Below, piece after piece: positions 12,394 through 23,900 of a stretch of DNA of 64,000 nucleotides. This DNA comes from Hyparrhenia diplandra. Its lineage: Eukaryota; Streptophyta; Magnoliopsida; Poales; Poaceae. Below the pieces are notes generated by a model, which was not told the DNA's origin, ran no database searches, and saw nothing but the letters and a program-made list of their open reading frames with translations. Both the position numbers and the translations under genes were made by a program. The stretch covers positions 28,363-92,362 of the forward strand of contig JADLZK010001363.1 in assembly GCA_015847255.1 (NCBI GenBank). Reading direction: 5' to 3'. How positions within the stretch are numbered: the first letter of the stretch is position 1; every line of letters starts with the position of its first letter.

Positions 12394-13105
12394 TTCTTCT
12401 GGATGCTAGGAAAAACATGGAAAGATTTTTTGAAAAGAAAAGCACCAAACATTAATTGGGAAGAGGAGATCAAATATGATCTAGGCTTAAGAAAGGAAAT
12501 TGATTCTTACCATCCCAATCATAGAGAGAAGGTGAGAAAAAAATATTTGGAGAATGGACCATGCCAACCTCATACATGCATTTTTCCCTCTACACAGATT
12601 GAGGAAAAAGACAATCCGAGAAGGTTTCAACCGGAATGGTTCGATGAATTTGGAGGTTGGCTTGAATATAGTGAATCAAAAGATAGAGCATATTGTTTCT
12701 GTTGTTTCTTGTTCAGGGAGAAGAAGGATGCAGGATATGAAGCATTTGTTGTTGACGGTTGGAATGGTTTTCACAGGAAAGAGAGGCTAAAGTTTCATTT
12801 TGGCGATGTTGGTGGAGCACATTATAAGGCTATGGAGAAGTGTGATGATTTGTTACAAAGGAATTAACACATAGATGTTGTTTTGCATAGCCAAAGTGAA
12901 GCATCTAAGAGGGAATTATTTTACTAGATTGAATGGACCAATTGATACTGCTAGGCTTCTATTGAAGCAAGGATTACCTTTTTGTGGCCATGATGAGTCA
13001 AAAGAGTCTTTGAATGAAGGCAATTTCTTGGAGGATTATGATTGCTTAGCTGATCATGATCTTTTGAGTACATGTGACAACTTACTATTCTACTATTTTT
13101 TTTAA
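12394..13105 (+). pseudogene. Truncated hAT transposase (TTF-type zinc finger / DUF4371, ZMYM1-like)
   Basis: Two successive plus-strand frames, 12403-12867 and 12875-13105, resemble the N-terminal part of plant hAT transposases of the ZMYM1-like, DUF4371 group. Recognisable pieces are YLENGPCQPH, WFDEFGGWLEYSESKDRAYC followed by CFCCFLF (TTF-type zinc finger with paired Cys), and then LLLKQGLPFCGHDES, which normally opens the DUF4371 region. A stop plus frame change near 12,865 splits the frame. The DDE/RNaseH-like catalytic part and the C-terminal dimerisation region are absent, so it cannot act as a transposase. A closely comparable fragment lies at 38,591-39,351. Confidence 0.7.
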
Positions 13106-13445
13106 AAAAAACTTGGGGACTCCCCATTTCCATTAGATAACGGAAATACAACAAGTGTCATAGAGTTTTCAGCAACAGAAAAAGAGAGACTAGAAGCTTG
13201 ATTCTAAGCAATTCGGATAACCAATCCAAGCCATGAACAAGGGTGCCCTCTTTTGGAAGCACTCCAAAGTGTAACCATTCCAATAGCTTCGTGCTGTTAA
13301 GTAATGAAAGCTATGTTTCCTTGTCAAAAAAAAAAACCAAATTGTGGCTGGTCAGCATGCCAAACTGTGAACATAATGCGCTTAACCACCAGCGCAAGAG
13401 GACAACAACCAAAATAAAATGACCAACACTATATAACATGCAGAA
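13096..13445 (-). mobile_element. Probable antisense LINE 3'-end fragment
   Basis: A T-rich tract at 13,092-13,105 is followed by sequence with no grass-gene similarity that I can recognise and an internal A-run at 13,326-13,336. A T-run at the left with unique sequence to its right is the pattern of an antisense retroposon 3' end. The identification rests on that pattern only. Confidence 0.3.
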
Positions 13446-13690
13446 GATAGATTGATTAGAATTTGGCGCTGCTTCTGCGCCTCCAGCATGGAAGAGTCAG
13501 GTCTTGCCTCCTTGGAGCCCTCCTACAGCAGTCTTCACCGTTGGCTTGGCCCTCTTCTGCGCCAGATGTTCCGTCGCCATCTTCACCATGAACGAGACGC
13601 CTTTCTCCAGCATGGATCTATCATTGTCAGGATACAAACCTGCCCAGAAATTCATGAAGGCTCCAGCATGACAAATGACTTCCAAAGTTA

Positions 13691-14016
13691 CTCCCTCCGG
13701 ACTGGTATTAGAGGTCGTTTAGGACATGATTGTTAATACCAAGGAGTCATTAATTATGGGTTATTTTTTCCATGTCTGCCCCTATTAAATGGTTTGTGCG
13801 AGCAGCGAGGTGACCGGTGTGCGTCGAGCTGACTAGCTGACTACTGCGTGCATGCGTTACGAGGCGATTAACTCATGCGGCTATTAACTCACGCATGCAT
13901 GGAGTCTAAGCGCCAGGGGCAGCGCCGTCCAAAATTAGCCACAAGCGCCAAAACGACTTCTTTTCTGCTCCTCCCGCCCACGCCCAGAACGACTTCTAAA
14001 ACCAGCCCGGAGGGAG
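13691..14016. mobile_element. Stowaway MITE with long terminal inverted repeats
   Basis: A 326-bp element starts CTCCCTCCGGACTGGTATTAG and ends with its near-perfect inverted complement (CTAAAACCAGCCCGGAGGGAG). TA duplications flank it at 13689-13690 and 14017-14018. A second copy of the ACGACTTCT motif lies just inside the right end. It is non-coding. Confidence 0.85.
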
Positions 14017-14940
14017 TACTATTCTACTATGGGTTCAAAAGAGAAAAAAAAGACACCTCAATTAAAAGAGAAGGTTTTCTATGGCTGAAGATGGAGTTTA
14101 ATTCATTTTATTTTGAATTTAAGTATAGGACAAGCCGTACTATCAAGAGGGATACTTATAGTGGTGTGGGTGAAACCAAGTGCATGAAAATCATCTCAAA
14201 CAAACATCTACCCAGCCACAAATCTGCCGGACACACTTCTCTCCTATCTGTCCTGGAGGTTCCACGGTTTGAATCTGACCGTTGCTTTTCAAGATCCGTT
14301 CGGTTATCTAGCATTCACTGTTTGCCCCCAAACACCACCACCACCACCACACCACCACCACGGTCATCTTCTCCATTTGCGTTTCAGACCAACTCTATTG
14401 CTCTCTCTCCTCTCTTGTAAACACTCGAACCTCTTGCTTCCGAATCTAGCATTTATCAGATTGCATTTCGAATTGTCAAGAAAATGAATGTTATTATCTG
14501 TCAATGTTTGCCATCCAAGTTCAAAGAAATTTACCGGTATCTGCTAGTTTCTTCCGAAGGAAAAGTTGTTCCTTTTCTCCTTGCTGGGCAATTCTTTGTG
14601 AGGCAATCAGGCAAGCTATCTTCCTTGTTCCTCCTATCAAGAAAGCGCAAACAACGGATAGGAAAAAATTTGACGCCAACTGCAGACATGATGCCCAGCC
14701 CAAGTAGCAACCGCCCCAACCCATGTTCAACATCTATCTGCAGTTGAGTCACAGCCCCCGTCGCTTATCTGTGGGACCCATACACCGGCCCGACGTCTGC
14801 TGCCGTTGAGTCACACACGCAGCCGGTACGAGAAGGCAGTTACAAACGGGGGCCCAGCCCAGCCCAGCCAGCGGCATTCAGTCCAGCCCGCAAGGCGCAT
14901 CCCTGACGTCACCTTCAGGCGGTCGGGCCTCCGCCGCACC
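14017..14940 (+). promoter_or_regulatory. Upstream region and probable promoter/5' UTR of the TPR gene
   Basis: No supported gene lies here. The first part is AT-rich. From about 14,740 the sequence becomes GC-rich and leads into the start codon at 14941. A (CCA/CAC)-rich microsatellite occurs at 14,333-14,360. I see no clear TATA box close to the ATG, which is common for housekeeping-type plant promoters. Confidence 0.4.
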
Positions 14941-17900
14941 ATGGCGGCCGCCTACCGCCGTCTCCTCCTCCGCCGCATCCCCGGCCCTCACTTCCAGCCT
15001 GCCGCAGCCACTCACTGCCTCTCCCCAACTGCTCTGGTCAAGCCGTCGTCGAGCCCATCCGTCGCCGAGCGCGTCCAAGCACCGCTCGGCACCCTCCGAC
15101 CTGGTGAGTGTCGATTCCATCCTCATCCTGAGTAGCGCACGGGATCAGATTGCCAATGGCGTCGTCTTGGAGAGTAGATTACCAGCTTGGCTTGTACCAA
15201 TGGTTGGGGGCGACCTCTGCTGCTGACGGTTTTGCCCCCAAATCTGGCTGTTTTTGTTTTAATTAAGATGGCAGTTGCGTTCGCGGCCAGATAATAATTT
15301 TACACCATAAAAGATCACATAATTCATTTCTGCAGTGCCTTGTCAATTTCATGGACCATGTTCTCAAATCAAACATACTTTTGCTTGTTCTTTGCAAATT
15401 CGTTACTGGGTTGCCAAAAACACTAATGGATCAAACTTTTCCCCTTTCACTTCCGAGGTTCTAGATTTTCCGGCGCAGTTAAAGACTTACCTGCTTCATT
15501 TTTCAATAGTTAATCACTTATGCAAACCGTCTCTTTTTTTTGGGGCTCAGGTTTTACAAGTGACAGTTACTTCAAATATAGTTGGCACTGCAAGTTGGGT
15601 TGGTCAGTTGGTGCTGTAATGATTGGACAAGCAGGTCTATTTTCTGCACTACTTCTGGTTAGATATCTCATATTTTATATATTCGTTCGTCAAATCTGTG
15701 CTTTCCGTTTGTGCCTGATATTGCGGATTGTAGTACAATTCTAAAAGTCTGCGTACAAGGTAATTGTTGATAATTGTGTATCAGTTATTTTATTGCATGT
15801 CAATTCTAGGTGTGGTAGGGCCATAGGAACTTCAAGGTGATTTGGCACCCAATTTGGGCAACTGAGACTTGAGATTGCTTGGATGCTTTATTAGAATTAA
15901 CCAATGAAATAATACAATATCCTTCATGCATAGTCATATCTGATGTTCGTATGCATTTCATGAAGCTATATTCAGTTATTTACCATATTGATCTTAACAA
16001 CATTTCCCCTAGGTCTAGTTGTTACCATTAGTTAGCAGTTAGCACTGCTACCATCTATATATGCATGGCAACCTTACACTTATATAAGTTGATTAACCTG
16101 AATGTATTCTTTTAGAGATTAATTTGTATTCTTGAGGTAAGAAAGGCTAATTTGAATTGGTTAAGAAATTAGTAGAAGGGTGAGGAAACTAGATGGGTAA
16201 AGAAGAATAAGTGAATTTGGATTTTGCTATGAGCTAGCGATGAGTTGTAAAGTATTCTAGCTAATGCTTAGTTAAGAATGAGTTATAAGTGGTAAAGTTG
16301 GATTTGACAACTTGTATGACGCTTTGCAAAGTCTATATAAAGACTTGCATACCTCCTTCGTAAGCTAATCTAGCAGGTTTAGGGTTTGCCATAAATGTAG
16401 AGCTTATATTGTATGGGTTGCTAGCTTCAGATAGCCTAGACCTGTATGAATAGAAGCTAGTTAGAAACCTAGAGAGTGTTGTGCTAGCTTCAAATAGCCT
16501 TGAGCTGTATGTGTATTGAGGCTAATAAGTTAGAAAAATTAGATTGTAAAGGTTGCTAGCTTCAGATAGCCTTGAGCTGTATGAATATTGAAGCTAGTTA
16601 AGAAGCTAGAAAATTAGAAGGTTAGTTGAGTGCTAGCTTTGGATATGAAGCTAGAAAGCTAGAGATCGAAAGGGAGCTATCCCCGAGAGTAGCCTTGAGC
16701 TGTATGGGAGGGTTAGCTTTAGGTAATCTTGATCTGAATGTATCTAGCTTCAAATTATAGTTGTATCCTTATTTGTGTGTGAGAGGAGGTAATAAAAATA
16801 GTTTGAAGAATACCACATCCCACTCATTTATCATATTCAATTTCTAACATATTCTGCTTGGTGTTTTGATGTTTAAAGCACGTTAAGGATATTGTAAAGT
16901 TAATTTTGTATTTGTGCCTCGCAGTACTAACTTAAATCTTATTACAGGTTACGTATTCGCCCAGGACTCAGTCAGCCTAGCTGCAACTAGTGAGCAAGTT
17001 GAGGTAGAAGCTAATGGTCTTCAACGGATTGAAGATGGACCAGTGGTCTCAAATGAACACACAGTCAAATGGAGAATCTTCACGGATAATGGACGGGATT
17101 TTTTCCAGAAAGCAAGTAACACCCTAGCTTTACTTGAGATAAATGTTAGATCTGTCAAGTTTCTGAGAGAACCTTTTTTTTATAGGTTCCACATTTCTTG
17201 TTAAAATGCTTTACATATGAACAATGCAGAAGTCATACTATAGAATGGTACTATATCTAGTTTTCCTGTAGACCTGCATGTCTGGTTTTCTGAACCTTGT
17301 CATTGCACACTCGGTGTTAAAAAGTGTGGGTATAAGGCTTTAGTTTCACAATTAGGTCATCTGCTGTTTTCATGCGATATATTACGAAATATCATGTTAC
17401 CTAGCATATTACTATGGATCATTATTATTTATATATAAAGCTCCAGACTTGATGCATCTAGAAATCCATGTCGTCGGATGTGAAGTTGACTTTCATACTT
17501 AATTTTCTCTCTCTCTAAATGAATTCCAGAACTTGGCTTGTCCTTGCTACAAATTTCATTTAGAACACACGGTCCATTGAAAGAACTATGTTTTTCCTTG
17601 TTTTGCTAGACACATAGTTATTATCTTGGAGTTCTTTTCTCAAACATGCAGGAGAGCCGCACATCATTGCATTGGTAGAAGAATATAGTTATACAACATA
17701 AGCACCTAACCATTAAGACAATTACATTCGCGCCTGATAAGCGATAATTGAAAAATTACATACCGCGGTCCAGGCATTGAAGGATGAAGAACATTTGTGG
17801 CTAGTTGGAGGTGCTAAGGACCTCACTGGCCTGGGGACTAGGAAGATTGTAGGGTCCTGGTCTTGGTCTTGGTTTGGATCAGGTCCTTCAGTTTGTTTTT

Positions 17901-20900
17901 GTAACAGTTTTGTTCTAGTTTCTCTTGCTCACTCACCACTCTGATCCAAGGTGGGGAGTTAATTTTTGTAATTGGATCATCTTTTACTCCTTAATTAATA
18001 CTATGATACGCAGTTCTCCTGTGTATCCTAGAAAAATAATAATTGAAAAATGCATAAACAACCTGTCCTAGAATTTTAACCAACTGAGCTAGGGGAAGTA
18101 AGAAATGAAAGTCCCTTAGCTCCTGCCATACACCAAAGATGAGCCTCCTCCCTAGCAAGAAGTAGGGTTTGTTTGGTTGGGCTGTGGCTGTGAGAAAAGA
18201 TGTTGTGGGATGTGATCTCTGGAAAAAGCTGTGTGGGCTGTGAGCTGTGAGCTGTGAGAAAGATGAGAGCTGTTTAGCTGGAACAGCTGTGAGCTGTAGA
18301 AAAAGCTGTTGGTTGGGAAATGTCTGTAATGCCCCTGATGTGCCGAGGGCATGTTGATATTCAAATTGATTGTAAATCATTATTTTGTTCACTAAATCGC
18401 ATGCAAATTACCAGTTTAGGAAGATCTTTTTTGTTTTTTGCATTCACCATTGGCATATGGTCCACATAAATTTTTTACCAGGAGAATGAAATAAAAATGA
18501 TTAATGAGTATAATTATAGATTAACCAATAAATAGTTTTTTAATTTCTTTCTCCATTTCTTTTCTTCCTTATCCATTCCCCATTCAGTCCTATCTTATCC
18601 CCCAGCCGCACAAGACGCAAGCTGCTCCTCTGTTGCTCTTGCTACCAATCTGCTCTCTCCTCGCTGCCACGCATGTGCCCATCGAGGCGTCCACTGCTGC
18701 TCCGCAGCTCTTGCAATTGTTGCTGCCGTGCCAACTGCAACTGCCCAGCCACCAGGCTTGCGCCGGGATGTGAGAAGCGAAGCTGGAGGCGCCCGTTCCT
18801 GCAAACACTTGTGAGGAGGAGATGAGCGGGTGGACGGAGCTCCACCCACACCGACGGCCGTCTCATCTCGCCCCGGCCGCGACATCCTTCACATCGCCAA
18901 GCAGATCGACGAACCAGGAGCGCGGCGAGATCCTGCAGCGCTCCGTCGGCGGAGCTCGCCCACGCCCGTGGGGCCACGGCGCCGAAAGAGGAGCTCATGC
19001 TCGCCACGGGAGAGGAAGAGGAGAGGCACTGCTGTCGGCGGCCGGGGGAGGAGGAAGAGGGGTGCTGCGCGCCAAGGGAGAAGGAGGGGCACTGCTGGCC
19101 GGGTACGGGCATGAGCTCTGGTTGCGGAACGGCCGCTCGGGTGTGGGAAGAAAAGAAACAATCGAATCGGTACCAAACTTGGCAGTGGCAGCTGTGGAAA
19201 GCAGGTGTCTGGCTGCTTTCCCATTTGCACTACGCGAAAACACCTGCTACGGGGCAAAGCTGCTGTGAGACGTGCCCTATGGTTTAAAAGCACCCAAAAA
19301 GCCAAACCAAAAGGGGCCTTAAGGTTGCAGATAGTCTCGTAGAAGTGCTGTTAAACTGCATATTATTATCTTGCAGTTGTTTTATGAAAATTGAAGTTGA
19401 ACCATATTTCTGTTTCTGTAATCGAACACCTATGGGAGAATGAGGATGGGTGAATCCTGATTCTCTTTTACTCTTGATTTTGAAGTTCGTATTGTCTGTA
19501 TATTTTGCAGAAACAATTGGACAAGGCTGAGAAGCTATTTCAGGCAGCCCTGCTAGAAGCTAAAGAAGGATTTGGATTGAGAGATCCACATGTTGCGTCA
19601 GCCCTTAACAATCTGGTAATTGTTAGGTTGATTATGTGTAAAACTGAAGTAGACTGTTATTTCTCTTTTGAATTGATCAGCAGTATTTATGTTTTGTCCT
19701 TAATTAAAATGATGGCCTTGAGTTTCCAAATTCTTGTTCATTTACCTGGCAACTTGACTTATTGGCTTCTTGCTATCAGTAACAGTGATTCAGCTGTTTT
19801 GATAATTTCAGAATTTATGTTGTATCATGGTTCTGCTTTTTAGTCTGTGTTCTGATTTTTTTTTTGTCCTATTTGTTTTATGTTCAATCAAACCCTTGAA
19901 TATGGTTTTGTCCTCCCAGCCTTTGTTTTGCCCACCGGATCATATGGGTCACACAGTTGGGCAAGCTTGCAGACTTACATATTTAGATAGACTATTGAGT
20001 TTAACTTCTTTTTGTTTGCTGTTCATAAACTGCTCTTAATACTATCTTGGATTAAATGGCATTCATTTAACATTTTTTGTTCCTGATTTTTGCAGGCAGA
20101 GTTTTATAGGTTAAAGCAAGAGTATGAGAAAGCTGAACGATTATATCTTGAAGCAGTTGAGATCCTGGAGGAATCATTTGGATCTGATGATATACGGTAC
20201 ATTACAGACTTTATCTTTTATGCATTACCATGCAGAGTTTTAGTTCATTTTAGATTTAGATAAGTATTTATTCCTAACTAAGTGTCACATTTCCTCTATT
20301 CATATTTGAGGGGTTGAAGGATCCAAACCGCATTGACTCTAGCCATAGTTTACCAGACTGCTCTAGTACCACCGGGTCCAGTTGACTACAAGCAGAAACC
20401 TGGTCTGATCAGTGATCAATCAGACTATTTTGATTTGGTTACCACTTAAATATGTTTGAGGTGTCAACTGTCATGGATAAATCTTCATGGACAGTTTTGA
20501 TCCTCTGTAGCTGGTACCTGGTTTGTGGTAGTAACCGCTGAGAAAATAGACTTTGGTTAGCAAGGAATCGAGGAGGGGCATTCAGGAACAGCAAGGGGGC
20601 AGAGAGAGGCAGACCTAAGGGTAACACGGGAGGAGAAAGATGAGACTTGGATGTTCTATTCCATGGTTTGCTGAGCTGCTGCATGATGCTTTTGTAGCAA
20701 TCTCCTTTCCACATGGTAGTCTGACCCCCAGGGCATGTGTACGACATGGGTGCTAGCGCTACCAAACAAGAGCAGCGTATCATGTGCACACAGCCCCAAT
20801 GACGTTCATAACAATTTTGGGCTTATATGCAACCATGCATACTAGCCATCATGGCGAGCCTTCGATTTCCCATCCGGTGGCTAGCAAAGCGAAGGTGGCT

Positions 20901-23900
20901 ATTTTGCAATAAACCGCCCGCCTCACACGCTTGACCGTTTTGCACTTCACCCCCCCGCAATTCACCCGTGCCCGCGCTTTGCCCTCCCCACGCGGCGGCC
21001 GGACCGAAGACCGAGACCGAGCGGCGGGCGTGGCGAGCAAGATCGCGGTGGTGGCGTGGCGGCCGGCATCCTCGATTGCGGCGGCGGCGGTTGGCGGTGA
21101 CCACAATCCCGCCCTCCGTTCCCTCCGGCGGCGGCGTGGCGAGATGTAAAAGCAAGATCTGCGGCGGTGCCGTCGCCCGTGGCTTACTTAGGGGAGGGGA
21201 GGGAGCCGCTTCGAGGGCGGTGGCTTCGGCGGACATGGCCGCCCCGGCGGGCTAGGCTCCTACCCCCCAAACCCGGCCGGCGGCGGAACAGTACCCGCGG
21301 GCGCTGCGGGCGCGCCCATTGGGAAACCTGCAGCTTTCCGGTGCCTGCGGGCGATGAGCAGGCCAATGTGAATTACCGGGGTGAAATGAAAAAAAGCAAA
21401 GCGTGTCGCGGGCGGTTTATTGCAAAATAGCCACCCGCTTTGCTGGCCACCGGATGGGAAATCGAAGGCCCGGATGGCTAGTGTGCACGGTTGCATATAA
21501 GCCTGGTGCACACAGGATACATTGTCACCGAACAAGGGGTACTATTTTGTTACATACATCACAAAAGTGTACTGGAGTATAGTGGTATTACAGTTGTAGG
21601 TCTATCACACGCTTGCATTGGACTGGAGCACAGTGTCGTAGCAGTTGCAGTCTTGACAACTCACAGGATTTTACCATGATAAAAATGAATTTTCTAATGG
21701 AAAATTTCAACATAGTCCTTTGATATGGCTGCACTTAGGATAGAGGGAATAGCAGGAAGAACAGGCTGGTTGCCTTTCTTGCCTTCCCTCTGGAATTTGC
21801 CTTGTGCCTTTTGTTTAGGTTCTTGCTTGACCCTAGAGTTTGCCATGTTCCTTTCTTTTATAGGCCGACTCCTAACAAACTAGCTAACAGATTCAACTAA
21901 ATGACCATACCTAACAAACCAATCAATACTAATCTAATCTTCGCATGTTTCCTTGTCGGGCACACAGTTAGTATGTTACGTTGGTGTGCAGTTGTTGCTT
22001 GGCCATGAACCGCCGAATCCATGGCCCCAGGCCAATGCCTAATTTATAACATCCTTATTCAAGGAGAACAGCAACTGTACGGCATCAGCTACACTGCTAC
22101 AGGCAGAATACTTGTTTTCAGTCTTAAATTCAATTCCTGTCTTTCTCTAGCTTGATCACATATGGTGAAACCGTGAAACACCAGATGCATTACATTGTGT
22201 CTAAACTTTCTTTGATGGACCATTGTTTTAATTTTGCTCACTCATCAAATGTATTTCACTGTAGGGTTGGAACAGCTCTGCGTAGTCTTGGAATGTGCTA
22301 TCATCTTCAACACAAGTTTGCTCAAGCCCAGACATGTTATGAGGTAACTTTTTTTGTTCAGTTTTTGTAGTTCTCTAATTTTGCTGCGCAACACATCAAA
22401 AAGTTGGTCATCTTTTTATTTTTGGGTGAATATCATGAACCAGATTGCAGGGAATAGTTCAACCTAAAAGCTTAAGCTTATAGGTAAAGATGGGCAATTC
22501 ACTTATACTCCAACAGTTTGTATGAAAGGTGATATCTCTAATGTGAATCAGGCATATAAAATGAGATTCTAAAATGCTATTACTCTATTTAAGCTGCAGG
22601 GAGCATGCAAAATATTCGATTGAACCTTCTCTGTAACTTTTTGTTTGAGTAGTATGTGTTGCATTAGTAGGAAGTGTGCAGTTTAGTAACAAATTCATAG
22701 TAGTGGTATTTTCCTCAGAAGAAAAATCAGTAACATAGCCGTGAAAGGTTAAATGAACTTCAGTAATTGTAGCACTGTAAACCTTTTATGTCAAGTCCTA
22801 TTCTTTCTGTCTTAATTTTTTCATTGGTACTTAATTCTTACCTTTTTCCATTTCTTCTTTTTTCATTTTGCAGCGTGCTTTGAAGGTACCGTACCTCAAC
22901 CTATTGTGCTCTTGTTTTTTTTTCCATGATTAACATTTATTGTTGAAACTCCATGCTCTCTATGTGTATTAAATTAATAATTGATAATCGATACCAATAT
23001 ACTGGTCCACATTAACAATACTTGATTAAGCCTACCCTATCCAACTTGACCACACTTATAATTGTTCATTATTGACAAGTAGTTTAAATATAATCTGTCA
23101 GAGCTATATGAATATATGCTTCCCATCTATCACTCCATTGACCCCACTTATCACCATGCTGTCTACTACAGTACTACATGTACTTGTTTGATGAAAGAAT
23201 GACAAGCAAAACAACGGAAATATCAATATGCTCTTCCTTGATCTTTTGAATTATATAATTGATCCTTTCTAATTGTCATCTGTAGATAGAAGGACGTGTT
23301 ATGGGGGTTGGTCACCCAGAGTATGCAAGTACAATGTACCTTCTAGCGAAGGTACTAATGATGTTTTGCTCTTTAACTTATTGTTGCGCATTCTCATTAT
23401 TTTCTCGAGATTAATCCTCCTTATGTGATATATAGCCTTCTTCAACATAGTAGCATCAAGCAATGGTACTACTGTTCGTTTGCTATTTAAGTAATTGTTC
23501 TGCATTCTAGATTCTCTTGTCAATAATATTTCTCCTTGATGACACGATTACGTGCTGCGCACTGAATGTGCAACATGTGTCTTCAGCGGCAGCGGGGGTC
23601 TTGCCCCGACCTACAAAAAAAACTCTATTTCAAACTCCATGCATAGTTCCAGCATAGCCTGGTGTGTACATCTCCCTTGCGTCGGACTCTGATCATATGG
23701 AGCATGCCTTCTTCATCTCCACCAAAACCAATTCTTCTATATGTAACTCATACGATGATTAGTCCGGCATGTACATTTCCATTGCACTGGATCATACAGT
23801 TTGTGTCTTCACAACCACCGAAAACCAATTATTTTCTTTGTAACTTGTATGGTGATTAGTCCACTGTGTGGTGATTAGTCCACTGTGTGCATTTCTCACT

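Noticed and set aside
18822..19287. GC-rich open frames that could be a gene in a TPR intron
   Set aside because: Overlapping frames on both strands, no domain, enclosed by hAT-like inverted ends.
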